NCBI RefSeq assembly: GCF_000143415.4
Contig: NW_003314292.1
Span: 598,829 to 662,828 of the forward strand
Reading direction: 5' to 3'
Length of the DNA stretch: 64,000 nucleotides
DNA from: Selaginella moellendorffii
Lineage: Eukaryota > Streptophyta > Lycopodiopsida > Selaginellales > Selaginellaceae
Shown: positions 22,947 through 33,034 of the stretch, piece by piece
Numbering within the stretch: the first letter of the stretch is position 1
Layout of the letters: every line of letters begins with the position of its first letter
The notes under the pieces: model-generated
Databases searched by the model: none
Told to the model about the DNA's origin: nothing
Seen by the model: only the letters and a program-made list of their open reading frames with translations
Position numbers and translations under genes: made by a program

Positions 22947-25190
22947 ATGGCGACGACGAGGCAAGTCCTCCAGATTCTCGAGTCGTATCAGAAGGCGCGT
23001 ATCACATTCTCCCAGACGGTAGCTGAGTTGTCCAACAATGCACAGGTTTGGCGCTCGGATCCATCAAACCCTGATTTGGGGCACCCAGATCACGCGTTTC
23101 GCCTTGTGGCTTCTAGAATGTGGAGATTCTTCACACGGCTGGGGTCCTGGAGTTGCTGCGCCCCTTGTTGATCGATTCCATTCCCACAATCCAGCAAACC
23201 TCGGCGCTGGGATTGGGAAGGCTCGCCAATTGGAGCGAAGACATGGCGGAGGAGGTTGTGTCGCATCATCTCCTGGTTCAGCTTGTCTTCTCCCTGAAGT
23301 AAGTTTTCTTTTCAATTTTTTTCTTCTCTTGCCGAGTTTTCTAAGTTTTTCAAGCGTGATCTTCTTTTCTTCTTATCCTTCTTGGCAAATTTTTTTCCTA
23401 AAAACTAAGAAGTTTTTTTTTCTTGCGCCAGCTTGTCTTGTCCTTGAAGTAAGTTTTTTCCTCGGTTTCTTCTCAGTCTTCTACTTCGCTTGCTGAGTTT
23501 TCTAGCTGCTTGAGCTTCTTTTCTTCTTACCAAGAACTAATAAGTGTTTTTCTTTTCTGCTCTTGCCAGGAATCAAAATAGATATAGCAAGAAGGCATCG
23601 GCATCTGTGTTACGCTCCGTGGCTAAACACAATGCCGAGCTTGCACAGGCAGTCGTTGAATCCGGTGCCTTGGAGGACTTGGTTTCATGCCTCGAGGAGT
23701 TTGATCCTTCGGTGAAGGAAGTTGGAGCTACAGCAGTGGGTAATGTTGCCAAACACAACGTCAAGCTTGCGCGGGCTGTTGTGGATGCCGGTGCCGTTCC
23801 GCTCCTTGTTCTTTGTGTCCAGGTGCGATATTCATCTATTTCGCTTCTACATATGCCGTAAAGTTTTCTTCTTCTTTTGTATGCTGTCAGGAGCCGGAAC
23901 TTATATTAAAACGTGCAGCCTTGGCTGCTCTTGCAGACATCGCAAAGCATGCACCGGAGCTTGCACAGCTCGTGGTTGATGCTGGCACTGTTCCTTTCAT
24001 TGCTCCTCTCGTTGTACATATTGACGCCAAGATTAAGAGGCAGGTAATTTTCTTCTAAGGCTTTTCTTCATCGCAGCTAATGTCGGGTAAGAACTCTTCT
24101 CTTCAGTTTTTAGTCTAAGCGCGTCTCGTCGCTTTGTTTTATCTCTCAGGTTTGCTTGTGCCTGGGCCAAATCGCTAGACACACGGTCGATCTTGCTGAG
24201 GTACGATCTTTATCACAGACCAGTTGAGATCTCAACAGCAACCCTGCGGTTTCTTACAGGTTTTACTTGCAGCGGAGCTGTTCCCAAAGCTGTTTTTGTG
24301 TCTAAAAGATATAGATCACCAAGTAAGACGGCAAGCGGCCATTCTCGTGAGAGAAGTTGCCAAGCACACACCGCAAATGGCACAGTTCATCGTCTCCACT
24401 GGTGGTGTTGCAGCACTAGTGGATAACTGTGCCGAATGTTTAGGCAATGATCGCTTACCAGGTACAAGCTTTGTTCTCGCAATTTTGAAGGCTTGTTGTC
24501 CGTATACACTAAAGTTTTTCTTCGTTTATGCGCAGCTATCATGGCTTTGGGATATATCGCGGCTTTTGACGAGTCTTTGTCTACAACCATCATCCAGTCC
24601 AACGGGGTAAAGCCACTGGTAGACGCTCTCACCAACGAGCAGGAAGATCACATCCAAAGTGCCAGTGCGTGGTCACTCGGACAAGTCGGAAGGCACAGTC
24701 CGGTTCACTCGCTCGCCGTTGCTGAAGCCGGAGTTCTTCCCCAGCTGGTCACCCGACTTTTGGCCGAGACAAGCAGCGAAGATCTTCGTAGCAAGTGCAA
24801 GAGAGCTCTGAAGGCGATCATAGAGCACCTGACTCACATCCCGGCTTTAGATTCTCTTCTCCAGGTAACACTGTTTGAAAAACTATTTCCTCTCAGCTTA
24901 TTGTTCTTGAGCTCTCTCTCCAGGGGCCACCGTTGCCAATCGAGACATTGAAGTACGTGATAGCGCAGCTCGCTAAGGTTCTTCCAAACGATCCCGAGGG
25001 AAGAACGAAGTTTGTCACGTCGGGTGGCCTCGAGAAGCTGCTCCAGATGAATTTCGGGCCGGATCCAGAGATAAAGAGCCTAGTGGACGGCGTGAATGCG
25101 AGCTATCCCAAAGAAGTTGTCCAGTACTACGATCCGGGCTACGAGGAGATCCTTCTACAAAAGCTCACAGGGGCCAAACCAGGGAAATAA
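22947..25190 (+). CDS. SPAG6: SPAG6/PF16, axonemal central-pair armadillo-repeat protein
   Basis: Eight exons (22947..23045, 23117..23298, 23570..23822, 23891..24043, 24150..24200, 24260..24461, 24536..24864, 24924..25190) give 511 residues, matching the roughly 510-residue animal protein. After VLQILESYQKARITFSQTVA come successive armadillo repeats (IQQTSALGLGRLANWSEDMA, ASVLRSVAKHNAELAQAVVE, VGATAVGNVAKHNVKLARAV, AALADIAKHAPELAQLVVDA, AILVREVAKHTPQMAQFIVS, ASAWSLGQVGRHSPVHSLAV). The tail YPKEVVQYYDPGYEEILLQK is diagnostic of PF16/SPAG6. The protein stabilises the C1 microtubule of motile 9+2 axonemes, so the plant should make flagellated sperm. It is convergent with dUTPase. Confidence 0.96.
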
Positions 25191-25308
25191 AGAAACCATT
25201 TATCTTCGTTTCATCTCATCTGTCAATAGACAAAAGAACGAACTTTGCAAACATCCTTTGAGCTACAAGACTTTTGCAAAGAGAAACTTACTAGTGTTCG
25301 ATCGATTC

Positions 25309-25872
25309 TCAAGCAACAACTTTGAGGGTCACTCCGGTTGAGCCAAATCCTCCAGCTCCCCTGACGGTGAGATCCAGGTCCTCGACTTCCAGGACGGGAG
25401 GAGTGACAATCTTCTCCAGTATGAGCTGAGCAATCCGATCCCCGGCTTTGATCGAAAACTCCGTGTCAGAGTGATTGAAAAGGATGACACCGAGTGGTCC
25501 GCGATAGTCGGCGTCTATAACACCAGCGCCCACGTCGATCGAGTGCTTCCATGCCAGTCCAGAGCGTGGAGCTGCGAAAGAAAAAAAGCTTTAGCCTTGA
25601 TCTCTCTTTTCATGAAGAGGAGAGGATTTGCTCACCAATGCGGCCATAAGTTCCTTCCGGAAGTGCCACCGAGAGATCGGTTTGAATAAGCGCCTTGCCT
25701 CTGGCAGGAACAACGCTATCATACGCACTGCCGCCCCCAAAATCGAAGCTTTAGAACGCGAGAATGAACGCCAGAGCTGCCCAAACCTGGAGAGATCGTA
25801 GCCGGCGGCGAGCGCTGAGCCTCTGGACGGCAAAATGGCGCACGCCGAGAGCTTCTTGACAAGAAGAGACAT
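25309..25872 (-). CDS. DUT: dUTP pyrophosphatase (dUTPase)
   Basis: Three exons (25872..25787, 25727..25636, 25571..25309) encode 146 residues. The trimeric dUTPase motifs are in order: AAGYDLSSAYD (motif 1), [20 protein letters not shown] (motifs 2 and 3, uracil pocket), [12 protein letters not shown] (motif 4) and the Gly-rich [10 protein letters not shown] (motif 5, phosphate cap). It hydrolyses dUTP to dUMP, keeping uracil out of DNA and feeding thymidylate synthesis. No targeting sequence is evident, so a nuclear or cytosolic form is likely. The first two introns are 59 and 64 nt long. Its start faces the U2 snRNA gene. Confidence 0.95.
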
Positions 25873-25993
25873 CCCGCCGCCCACACCAAGCCCTAGGAGG
25901 AGCTCGAATTCGCGCCAAAATCTAAAATCTAGGGCTCACAAGTCTGAGCTGGCAGCCGCGTGTACCCTAATTAAACACGTCGGCGCGCGCCCT

Positions 25994-26040
25994 ATCCCAT
26001 ATGCAATGGCGCAAAGTGGTGCCGGGGTTTGAGTATATAA
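25994..26040 (+). promoter_or_regulatory. snRNA-type promoter of U2: USE-like element and TATA box
   Basis: ATCCCATATGC at 25994-26004 resembles the plant upstream sequence element (consensus RTCCCACATCG). TATATAA lies at 26034-26040, about 26-32 bp ahead of the U2 5' end. The gap of about 30 bp between the two fits the RNA polymerase II arrangement of plant snRNA genes (polymerase III genes have about 10 bp less). Confidence 0.7.
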
Positions 26041-26065
26041 AGAGAGGGCTGGGACAGCACAATCC

Positions 26066-26256
26066 ATACCTTTCTCGGCCTTTTGGCTAAGATCAAGTGT
26101 AGTATCTGTTCTTATCAGTTTAATAGCTGATATGGGACCACGTGTCCCAACGCTATTAACCTAATTTTTTGTGGGAGGAGGGCCACCGGTAGCTTGCTAC
26201 CCGGCCTTCCACGTGTCGCTTTGGCCTTACACTACAGCCTTAGCCTGGCACAACCC
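26066..26256 (+). ncRNA. U2: U2 spliceosomal snRNA
   Basis: The sequence begins ATACCTTTCTCGGCCTTTTG and continues with the branch-point recognition segment GTGTAGTATCTGTTC, stem IIa (ATCAG/CTGAT) and a GGGAC/GTCCC stem. The Sm site is AATTTTTTG near 26163, followed by the 3' stem-loops with AGCTTGCT and a second terminal hairpin. These are all hallmarks of U2. The 3' end is set by similarity in length (about 190-196 nt) and is approximate. One loop base of stem-loop IIa differs from the usual TTTAATAT (here TTTAATAG). Confidence 0.95.
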
Positions 26257-26864
26257 AACCCCCAAATTTAAACCAAGAAGCATTGATAGAATTGATTTTC
26301 TAGGGTTTTGTTTGTCTCAAGCTAATTTTTTGCCTTTAATTGAGGAAGGGGCTGTTCTTCCATTGGATACTCTATCCTGAGAGCAGCAGCAGAGGACACG
26401 AGCAAAAGTTTGTGGTGGCTGCCCATGGCTGTCTCGCCAAGCCCCGACTTGGACTCTGTGTCCTTATGACGATGCTACTATCCTTCTGAAGGTGGACGTT
26501 TTAGACAAGGCTTTTCGCAAGAGCTTTGGCTGGAAGTTCCACTTATTTCCACGTCTTGGAATGCAAATATTCTGGATTCTTCTATACAAACATTTTCTGC
26601 AAATTCAGGATTTGATCATGTGGATATCAAGGAGAGCACTCCATGCCGGATGGAATGCACTATCATCACTACACTATTCTCATCCAGGCTCATGCGTACA
26701 CCCCACCTTATCCAAATATAAGTAATTTAGTTGATATTAATGTTCTTCAAATGTGGCTAATATTTTTGCAATTCTAATTAAAACCACAGATAAGAGGGTT
26801 TAATAAAACTTTTTCCAACAAAAATACAACAGATAGTTGATCAAATAAACAACAAATAGGTGGT

Positions 26865-26927
<63 letters not shown>

Positions 26928-27227
26928 GCGTATACTAGCACAAGTTGCCTTGTTGGCAAAGATCATAAAGTAGCCTTGTTTAGTGGGAATGAAATTCAAG
27001 GAGTAAGGAGCATTATTTTGATTCTCTCCTAAATGTGTATATTACATTTGCTAAATTTTTGCTAAATTTGTGCTAAATGTTTTTCTTCTTTCACAACACT
27101 TAATGGGCACTCAAAGTTGTGCTAAATAGTTATTTGTTGAAACAAAAATATATCAAAATATTTCAATAAGACATGGTTAAAGAAATAATTTTTCAATAGT
27201 TATATCGCAAGAAACATTCTAAAGGAT
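26257..27227. other. AT-rich intergenic DNA with a (TA)n microsatellite
   Basis: No coding signal is seen. A pure (TA)n tract covers about 26868-26922. A short reiterated TTGCTAAATTT motif lies near 27046-27080. The region ends at the target-site duplication of the retroelement. Confidence 0.6.
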
Positions 27228-27232
27228 ATGGT
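27228..27232. repeat. Target-site duplication ATGGT, left copy
   Basis: ATGGT directly precedes the TG that opens the left LTR and is repeated at 34717-34721 directly after the CA that closes the right LTR. Confidence 0.9.
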
Positions 27233-28926
27233 TGTAAGCGACTAAATTTTCCATTCTACTTTAGTTACTTAACCACACCTCCGACCACTTGGAGGAGTCT
27301 CATTCACAACCTCCATCAGTCCAATTCAGGACTTGGGACTTGCTAGCCCCAAGAATGGCATCCATGCCACTCCACACTTGCACCTGGTCCAAGTGCTCCA
27401 CGTGTCCGGTCTTGAGACCGACACCCAAAGGTACCACTGACATCTCGGCCCGTTACGCTAAGGCCATGCCCATTCACCTTTGCTGCACTAGTGGTTCAAC
27501 ACCACTTGCATCACCACCTCGTCTCTCCAAGACTGGGCCATGTGTCCACGAGTGGTCATCCTAGATCCACTCCTTAGCATCCTTAGGATGCCCACAGACC
27601 TGGGGAGTTGCCTTCCCCAAAGTCCCTTTGTCAGTTCCTACCAAGTCCCTTTCTGCCCTTGGCCGTGTTTGCCAACACTGCCACTGGATCGAGGCCCACA
27701 GGCCCGACCACTAAGTCCCACGGTCCTCTGGGACTTCCTCACCACATGACTGTGTCCTTGGTCACTACCCCAGAGGACTACTCCTCTTCCTTTCCACAGT
27801 CTGGGCCTTTGGGACAACATTTCGGAACACCGTGGCCTTACGCGAGCCACCTGGGTACTCTCCCCACCTATCGCCTTTAGGTGCTCTAGCCATGGGCTTA
27901 GAGCGAGGTTCTATTGAGCCACGCTTGGTATCCAAGTAGGTAGTGCCACCCACACTTGGACTGGGAGCATCGGCCAGTCGATCTCCCGGGGGAACTAGAG
28001 CCGGCTCTTGAACACTTCACCAAGCTACCCCGCTTGTCGGTCCGTATTCACTATAGTCTTGGACTTCCCAGTGGTCAGTTCATCACCCAACACTGGGTCT
28101 GGCCTTCCTGGGCCAAACTGGCCTTTCCTGGCCAAACTGGCTCCACTACAGTCCTCCCCCTACTATACTTTTGGAGCTCACCAAACCCCCCAGGGTCTGG
28201 GAGACGAACGCTTTGGGCTTTCACCCTCTCAGGCTCCGGACTCGGACTTGGACTCGGACTCGGACTCGGACTCGGACTCGGACTCGGACTCGGACTCGGA
28301 TTCGGACTCGGACTCGGGCTCGGGCTCGGTCTTGGCCTCGGCCTCGGTCTCGGTCTCGGTCCCGATCTCGGTCTCGGTCTCGGTCTCGGTCCCAGTCTCG
28401 GTTCCGGTCTCGGTTTCGACTTCGGACTCCATCTCGGACTCCATCTCGGACTCCATCTTGGGTCCATCTCAGGTCCATCTCGGACTCCATCTCGGACTCC
28501 ATCTCGGGTCCATCTCGGACTCCATCTCGGACTCCATTTCGGGTCCATCTCGGGTCCACCTCGGACTCCACCTCGGACTCCATCTCGGACTCCATCTCGG
28601 GTCCATCTCGGACTCCATCTCGGACTCCATCTCGGACTCCATCTCGGGTCCATCTCGGACTCCATCTCGGACTCCATCTCGAGTCCATCTCGGACACTCC
28701 CACGTGTCATGTGTTGGTCCTTTTGGGTCCCTTTTTGGAGCCTTGCCTTTTGCTCGCTTCGTGCTCGTTCCTCGAGCACTTTGTTGGGAGTTCCACTCCC
28801 GCTCTTGACTTTTCAAGTCAGAGCTTTTGGTCCAAACGTTTTACGCTCGTTTGGCTCTCGCTTCGGCCACTACCATGTGGCGCCCTTCCGGCTCCACTTT
28901 GGGGCCTAGGGATTTTGTGTCTCACA
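27233..28926 (-). repeat. Left LTR (3' LTR in element orientation), 1694 bp
   Basis: It is near-identical to 33035-34716. Outside the minisatellite I see about seven base differences, all transitions, and a net 12-bp length difference within the minisatellite. It begins TG and ends CA. Confidence 0.95.
28240..28695. repeat. Minisatellite inside left LTR
   Basis: First come tandem CGGACT hexamers, then CGGTCT hexamers (to about 28425). After that come 12-bp CTCCATCTCGGA units interspersed with CATCTCGGGTC variants up to about 28695. The array reads open in several frames (Ser-Asp, Gly-Leu, Arg-Thr) because the period is a multiple of three. Confidence 0.9.
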
Positions 28927-31900
28927 ACTCCACCACCCATAGACGAAGTTCGATGTCCTCATCGAACGGTAAACCATTTTGTAAAGTAACACTCGCATGT
29001 GTTACCATTTCCATCCTTGGCACCTAGCCAATATTTGTCAATGGTTTGACATTGAAGGCTCACCATGCCTTCTCCACATTCGTTAATGGTTCGACACCAA
29101 AGGCTCACCATGCCTTGCCCATCCTCTAAGGAGGATAGTCTCTCCAGCTTAGAGACTCACTTGACCACCTGGGGTGGTTTGCTCCTTTTTTATTGGTTCA
29201 GTTCTCGCTAAACCTCTTAGAGACCCTTCTCTAAGTCAATCCCACTACTCCTTCTTGAGTAGTCTCAATTTCCATCTATTGAATGTTTGCACCTTGGAAC
29301 TTTTACTCTTTTGACTTTTGGAAGTCAATTTCCTAGGTGTCTCCAACACCTTGCATTGCACAGATTGTGCAACTCCACTTCCCTATCCTAGGAAGTTCAT
29401 TACTTGAGGGCACCATCATCCTCTCTTCTATTTCGTGCCACCTTGGGCACTAAGTTCCATTTATCACACTTTGTGCTAGGGTTGCCCATTGCCCTATCAT
29501 TTGGCTACCTTACTGCTCCCTCCCTTGGAGCTTCCACTTTCGCCAAATCGGAGCAATTCGGAATCCATCCTTGGAAATACACTTCCTTTCCCGCAATTTG
29601 TTAGCGTCCAACACATCAGTGTTCTTCGCCTAACTTTGTCACTTGGATTCCTTCCAGGGATTCCACGGCCCTATCTTGGCCACTCATCTTTTGCTCCTAT
29701 CCGTTGATTGTTGTACCAAGCAACATCGAATCTCTACCTCCCTCCTTGAGGTATTTTTTTTGATTCCATAGCAAAGGCTCTGCTTTGCCAAGACTAGGGT
29801 GTTCGCCCCTAGTAAGTCTCTGTTAGCATCTTCTGCTGTGGGCTCTATCCTCGGCCCAACTTTGTGACCCTCTCATGGGTCTCTTTAGAGACTACTTTCC
29901 TTGGACACACTATGCCATCGCAATGACATAGCTCATTTCCCTAAAGTGCTTTTCCCACTTGGTCACCTTGACCAAGCCACACCATCATCAATAGTTCAAA
30001 TCAACACTTTGAACTAGGAACCTTATTCCTTAACCCAAACAAGGACTTTGTCCTTATTTAGCCACAAGATCACTTAGTGATCTCACCTCGGCACCTTAAC
30101 AGGTTTGCCAATAGGTACTAGGTCTTCAAGACCTTTAACTTGTTAACTACGACCCCGGGGGCATCCCCCACACTTGGCGGTGCGCCCAAGCCAGCCCTTC
30201 CGGCCAAGGGTCCATAGCAACTGAGATTAGGTGTCCCCATCTCACTCACCACGTCTTTGGTGCCACTTGCACCAAAGAGTTCAAGTTAGATATGCCGAGC
30301 TTTCACACTAAGCAATCTAACTGTGCATCACGACTCCGAGGCATCCCTCGCTTGGCGGTGTGCCCAAACCAGTCTCCCCACTGAGAGTCCATGACCACCG
30401 AAATATGAGTGTCCTCATATTCCAAACCATCACCACGCCCTAGTGATTTGGGACTCGAACCCAAGCACTAGAGGGTCGGGACTCGAACCCAACCTCCGTA
30501 TATGCATCTACGGACGGCATCACTCTAGATGCCTGGCGTGACTCCCCACGCCGGTGCACCAACCTATTTTTAAAGCGCGCTACAGATCACAGCTTAGGAA
30601 CCTAGTTCCTCCACACTGCCAAGTCCTCTCACTTGACATGTCTGTGATCATGCATGGACTCCTCCATGCTCGGCCCCATGGCCCACCCTTTTTGAAGTTA
30701 TCACCTTCAACTAGGGTCTTTGTTCCCCCGACGTGCCAATCTCACTTGGCAAGTCCTCCGACCATTGTAACATGGTTCCTGCATAAGCGTGAAAGTCCTT
30801 GACCATCGACTTTCGTTCAAAGCCCTCTCTTTGAACACTCGGGAACTACTTCCCTAACCTTGATAACCTTGCCTCATGGCAAGCTTCAAGACCACGCTTC
30901 TGCTGCGCCACTCTGATTTCGCGCGTTCCATGAACCATTTACACTTGGCCTTTCTAGGTACTACGCTACCTAGAATCGTCTTTGGGAACCTTGAAGGAAC
31001 TCTGTCCCTCAGCTTGCTAAGGCCTCCCCTTTCGCAAGCTTTATAGTTGCCATATAGTCTAACATGGACAATTCCATATTTTAGACTCTCTATGGCATCA
31101 CGGTTGCTAGCAACAACATCCTCGAGCACCCTCTTGATTCTCCACTCCCAGCTGGCATAACCAACCTTGGTTATGCCCTTTGATTCCTATGGTTCGGTTC
31201 TATCCCCTTACTTCTTGCTTTTTGGCTTCACACCTTTCCTTTGGTCATTCTCCTCCAGACCAGGAGGATAGCTTTGCACTTTCTATCATGCCTTAGCAAG
31301 TATTCTTAGGGATGAACCTACCCAATAGCCTAGGGAGTGGTTCCTCAATCCGGGTATGCTCACCTTATAATCCAACACACTGGGATTACATTGTTGCTTA
31401 TGGGCCTTTACATGCCCATCACTAGCCTTGCCAAAATTCCATTTTTGGCTTTGTCCAACTCGGGTAGATAGTCCTCTCCTGTCTCCGCAACCTTGGACAT
31501 TTGGATAGCACCTTCTATCCATCATTCGCTAGGGACTTAGTCCCTTGGGCTTTATCCATTGCCCTCGCGACATCAAACACCACCTTCTGGTGTTCTAGAG
31601 TGTTCAGGTGTCCCAATGATGGCTTTCTTGACAATGAGTATTTCCTTTTATGACATTGACTTACTATATCGCAACATAAGCAACTTATCCCCCGTAAGGG
31701 TATATCCGACTTCCCTATACTAGAAGTCTTGGGTAGCTACTTTCTACCCGTTTAACCAGTTATTTTGCACCTCTTGCTTAGTTGCCTCATGGTTGTCAAG
31801 TCCTACAACTCATTGATTGGTGCTTGCACACCTCCATCATTATCTGGGTCACCGCACTCCAACTGCATGCTCTGCCGCTTAGGCTATGCCATTCCCATTT

Positions 31901-33034
31901 CCATTGGGATTCCTTTGGCAAGGGGTTCTCATGAACCCACCAACATAGCCTCAAGGTATCACACCTTGGCACATTTGGTGTCTCCACACTATCGGCTCCA
32001 CGAGCCTACCTCTATGACATTTCCCCTTCGTGTCTAAGTCTTTGCCAAGACCAACACCGCTCTTTCTCATGCCAACCATCCGTTAGCACTACACCATAGA
32101 GGTCACACACAACTTTGTGTCAAAGTTGTTTTCTTCTGGGAACACCTTTCCCATAACTTTAGTATGGCACATTTTGCCATCGATGAGATACTCTCTGTTC
32201 TCATCCTTGGATCCTATGATCCCCCCCCATCCTTTGTGGGGTACAACGCACCTCAGTCCAAATGCTTCTATCAGTCCTTTTAGGACCATCCCTTGACTCT
32301 ACTTGAGTCGTCTAGCAGTTTTGGACTTGGTTAATCCACCAACCCGTAAGGTCCTACTTGTGAGGCACTAGCTCACTGGAATACACTTCTTGCATTCCGG
32401 TCCTACTCAAAAGGACTATTTTCACAAGTGTTACTCCGACACTTGATTTTGTTCTCTGGGGGCAACCTTTGCCCCTTAGGACTGCTTGTCCATGTGATGA
32501 GAATACCAACTCATCCACTTAATACACCCCCAACTCCTTGGGTTGTTCCAGCATTTATTAGAGGTAGCCCCGGCTACCATTTCAAGGACTTGAGTCCTCT
32601 TCCGTATTTGACCTTCCACGGTCATTACCTTTGGTCTCACATTCATGAGCACCAACCTCAACTATATGAGGATAATCTTGTGACTCCTTTATTGTAAAGG
32701 AGTCTCTATCTTTCCCGTGATCCTAACTTTAGTTGTTTACCACAACAACCTAAGCCAATTTGCTGAGACAAATGCTCATCCGGATCACATCCTCAACTCA
32801 ATGAGGAAAACCTTGCACTGTTCCCAAGATCCCAAAGTCGTTCCATTATTGGCCCTTTTCTATCCACCACCTTGTCTACAAGTTCACACATGAACTGTAA
32901 TGGAGAGCCATGTCTTCCCGACTTGCTACTCCTCAAGAATAGGCCCACTCCTCGGACCTTCCGATGCCAACACTAGTGGGGATATACTTGAGCACCAATA
33001 AAAGTCGGACTAAGGAACAGCTCTGATACCAAAT
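28927..33034 (-). other. Internal region of the LTR element, hairpin-rich and without pol
   Basis: About 4.1 kb with no open frame above about 90 codons on either strand. It is crowded with short perfect inverted repeats (see findings) and has two diverged direct repeats: 29040-29071 with 29085-29117, and 30151-30194 with 30332-30372. Next to the left LTR the minus strand has only a weak purine-rich stretch (GGGTGGTGGAG) as a polypurine-tract candidate. Confidence 0.75.
33020..33031 (-). other. Primer binding site (initiator tRNA-Met)
   Basis: The minus strand reads TGGTATCAGAGC three bases inside the right LTR. This is the classic site complementary to the 3' end of plant initiator tRNA-Met, and shows that the element's 5' LTR is the right one. 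Confidence 0.92.

Noticed and set aside
28240-28695. CRISPR-like spaced repeats
   Set aside because: Plant nuclear DNA; units are contiguous hexamers and 12-mers without unique spacers.
27956-28989. Long open frames rich in Gly-Leu, Ser-Asp or Arg-Thr (also at 33758-34746)
   Set aside because: They are translations of the LTR minisatellite, present in several frames and on both strands, with no conserved domain.
28927-33034. Possible degenerate gag-pol on the minus strand
   Set aside because: I looked for zinc knuckle, DTG/DSG, YxDD and integrase HHCC patterns in the open frames and found none; a profile search would be needed to exclude ancient traces.
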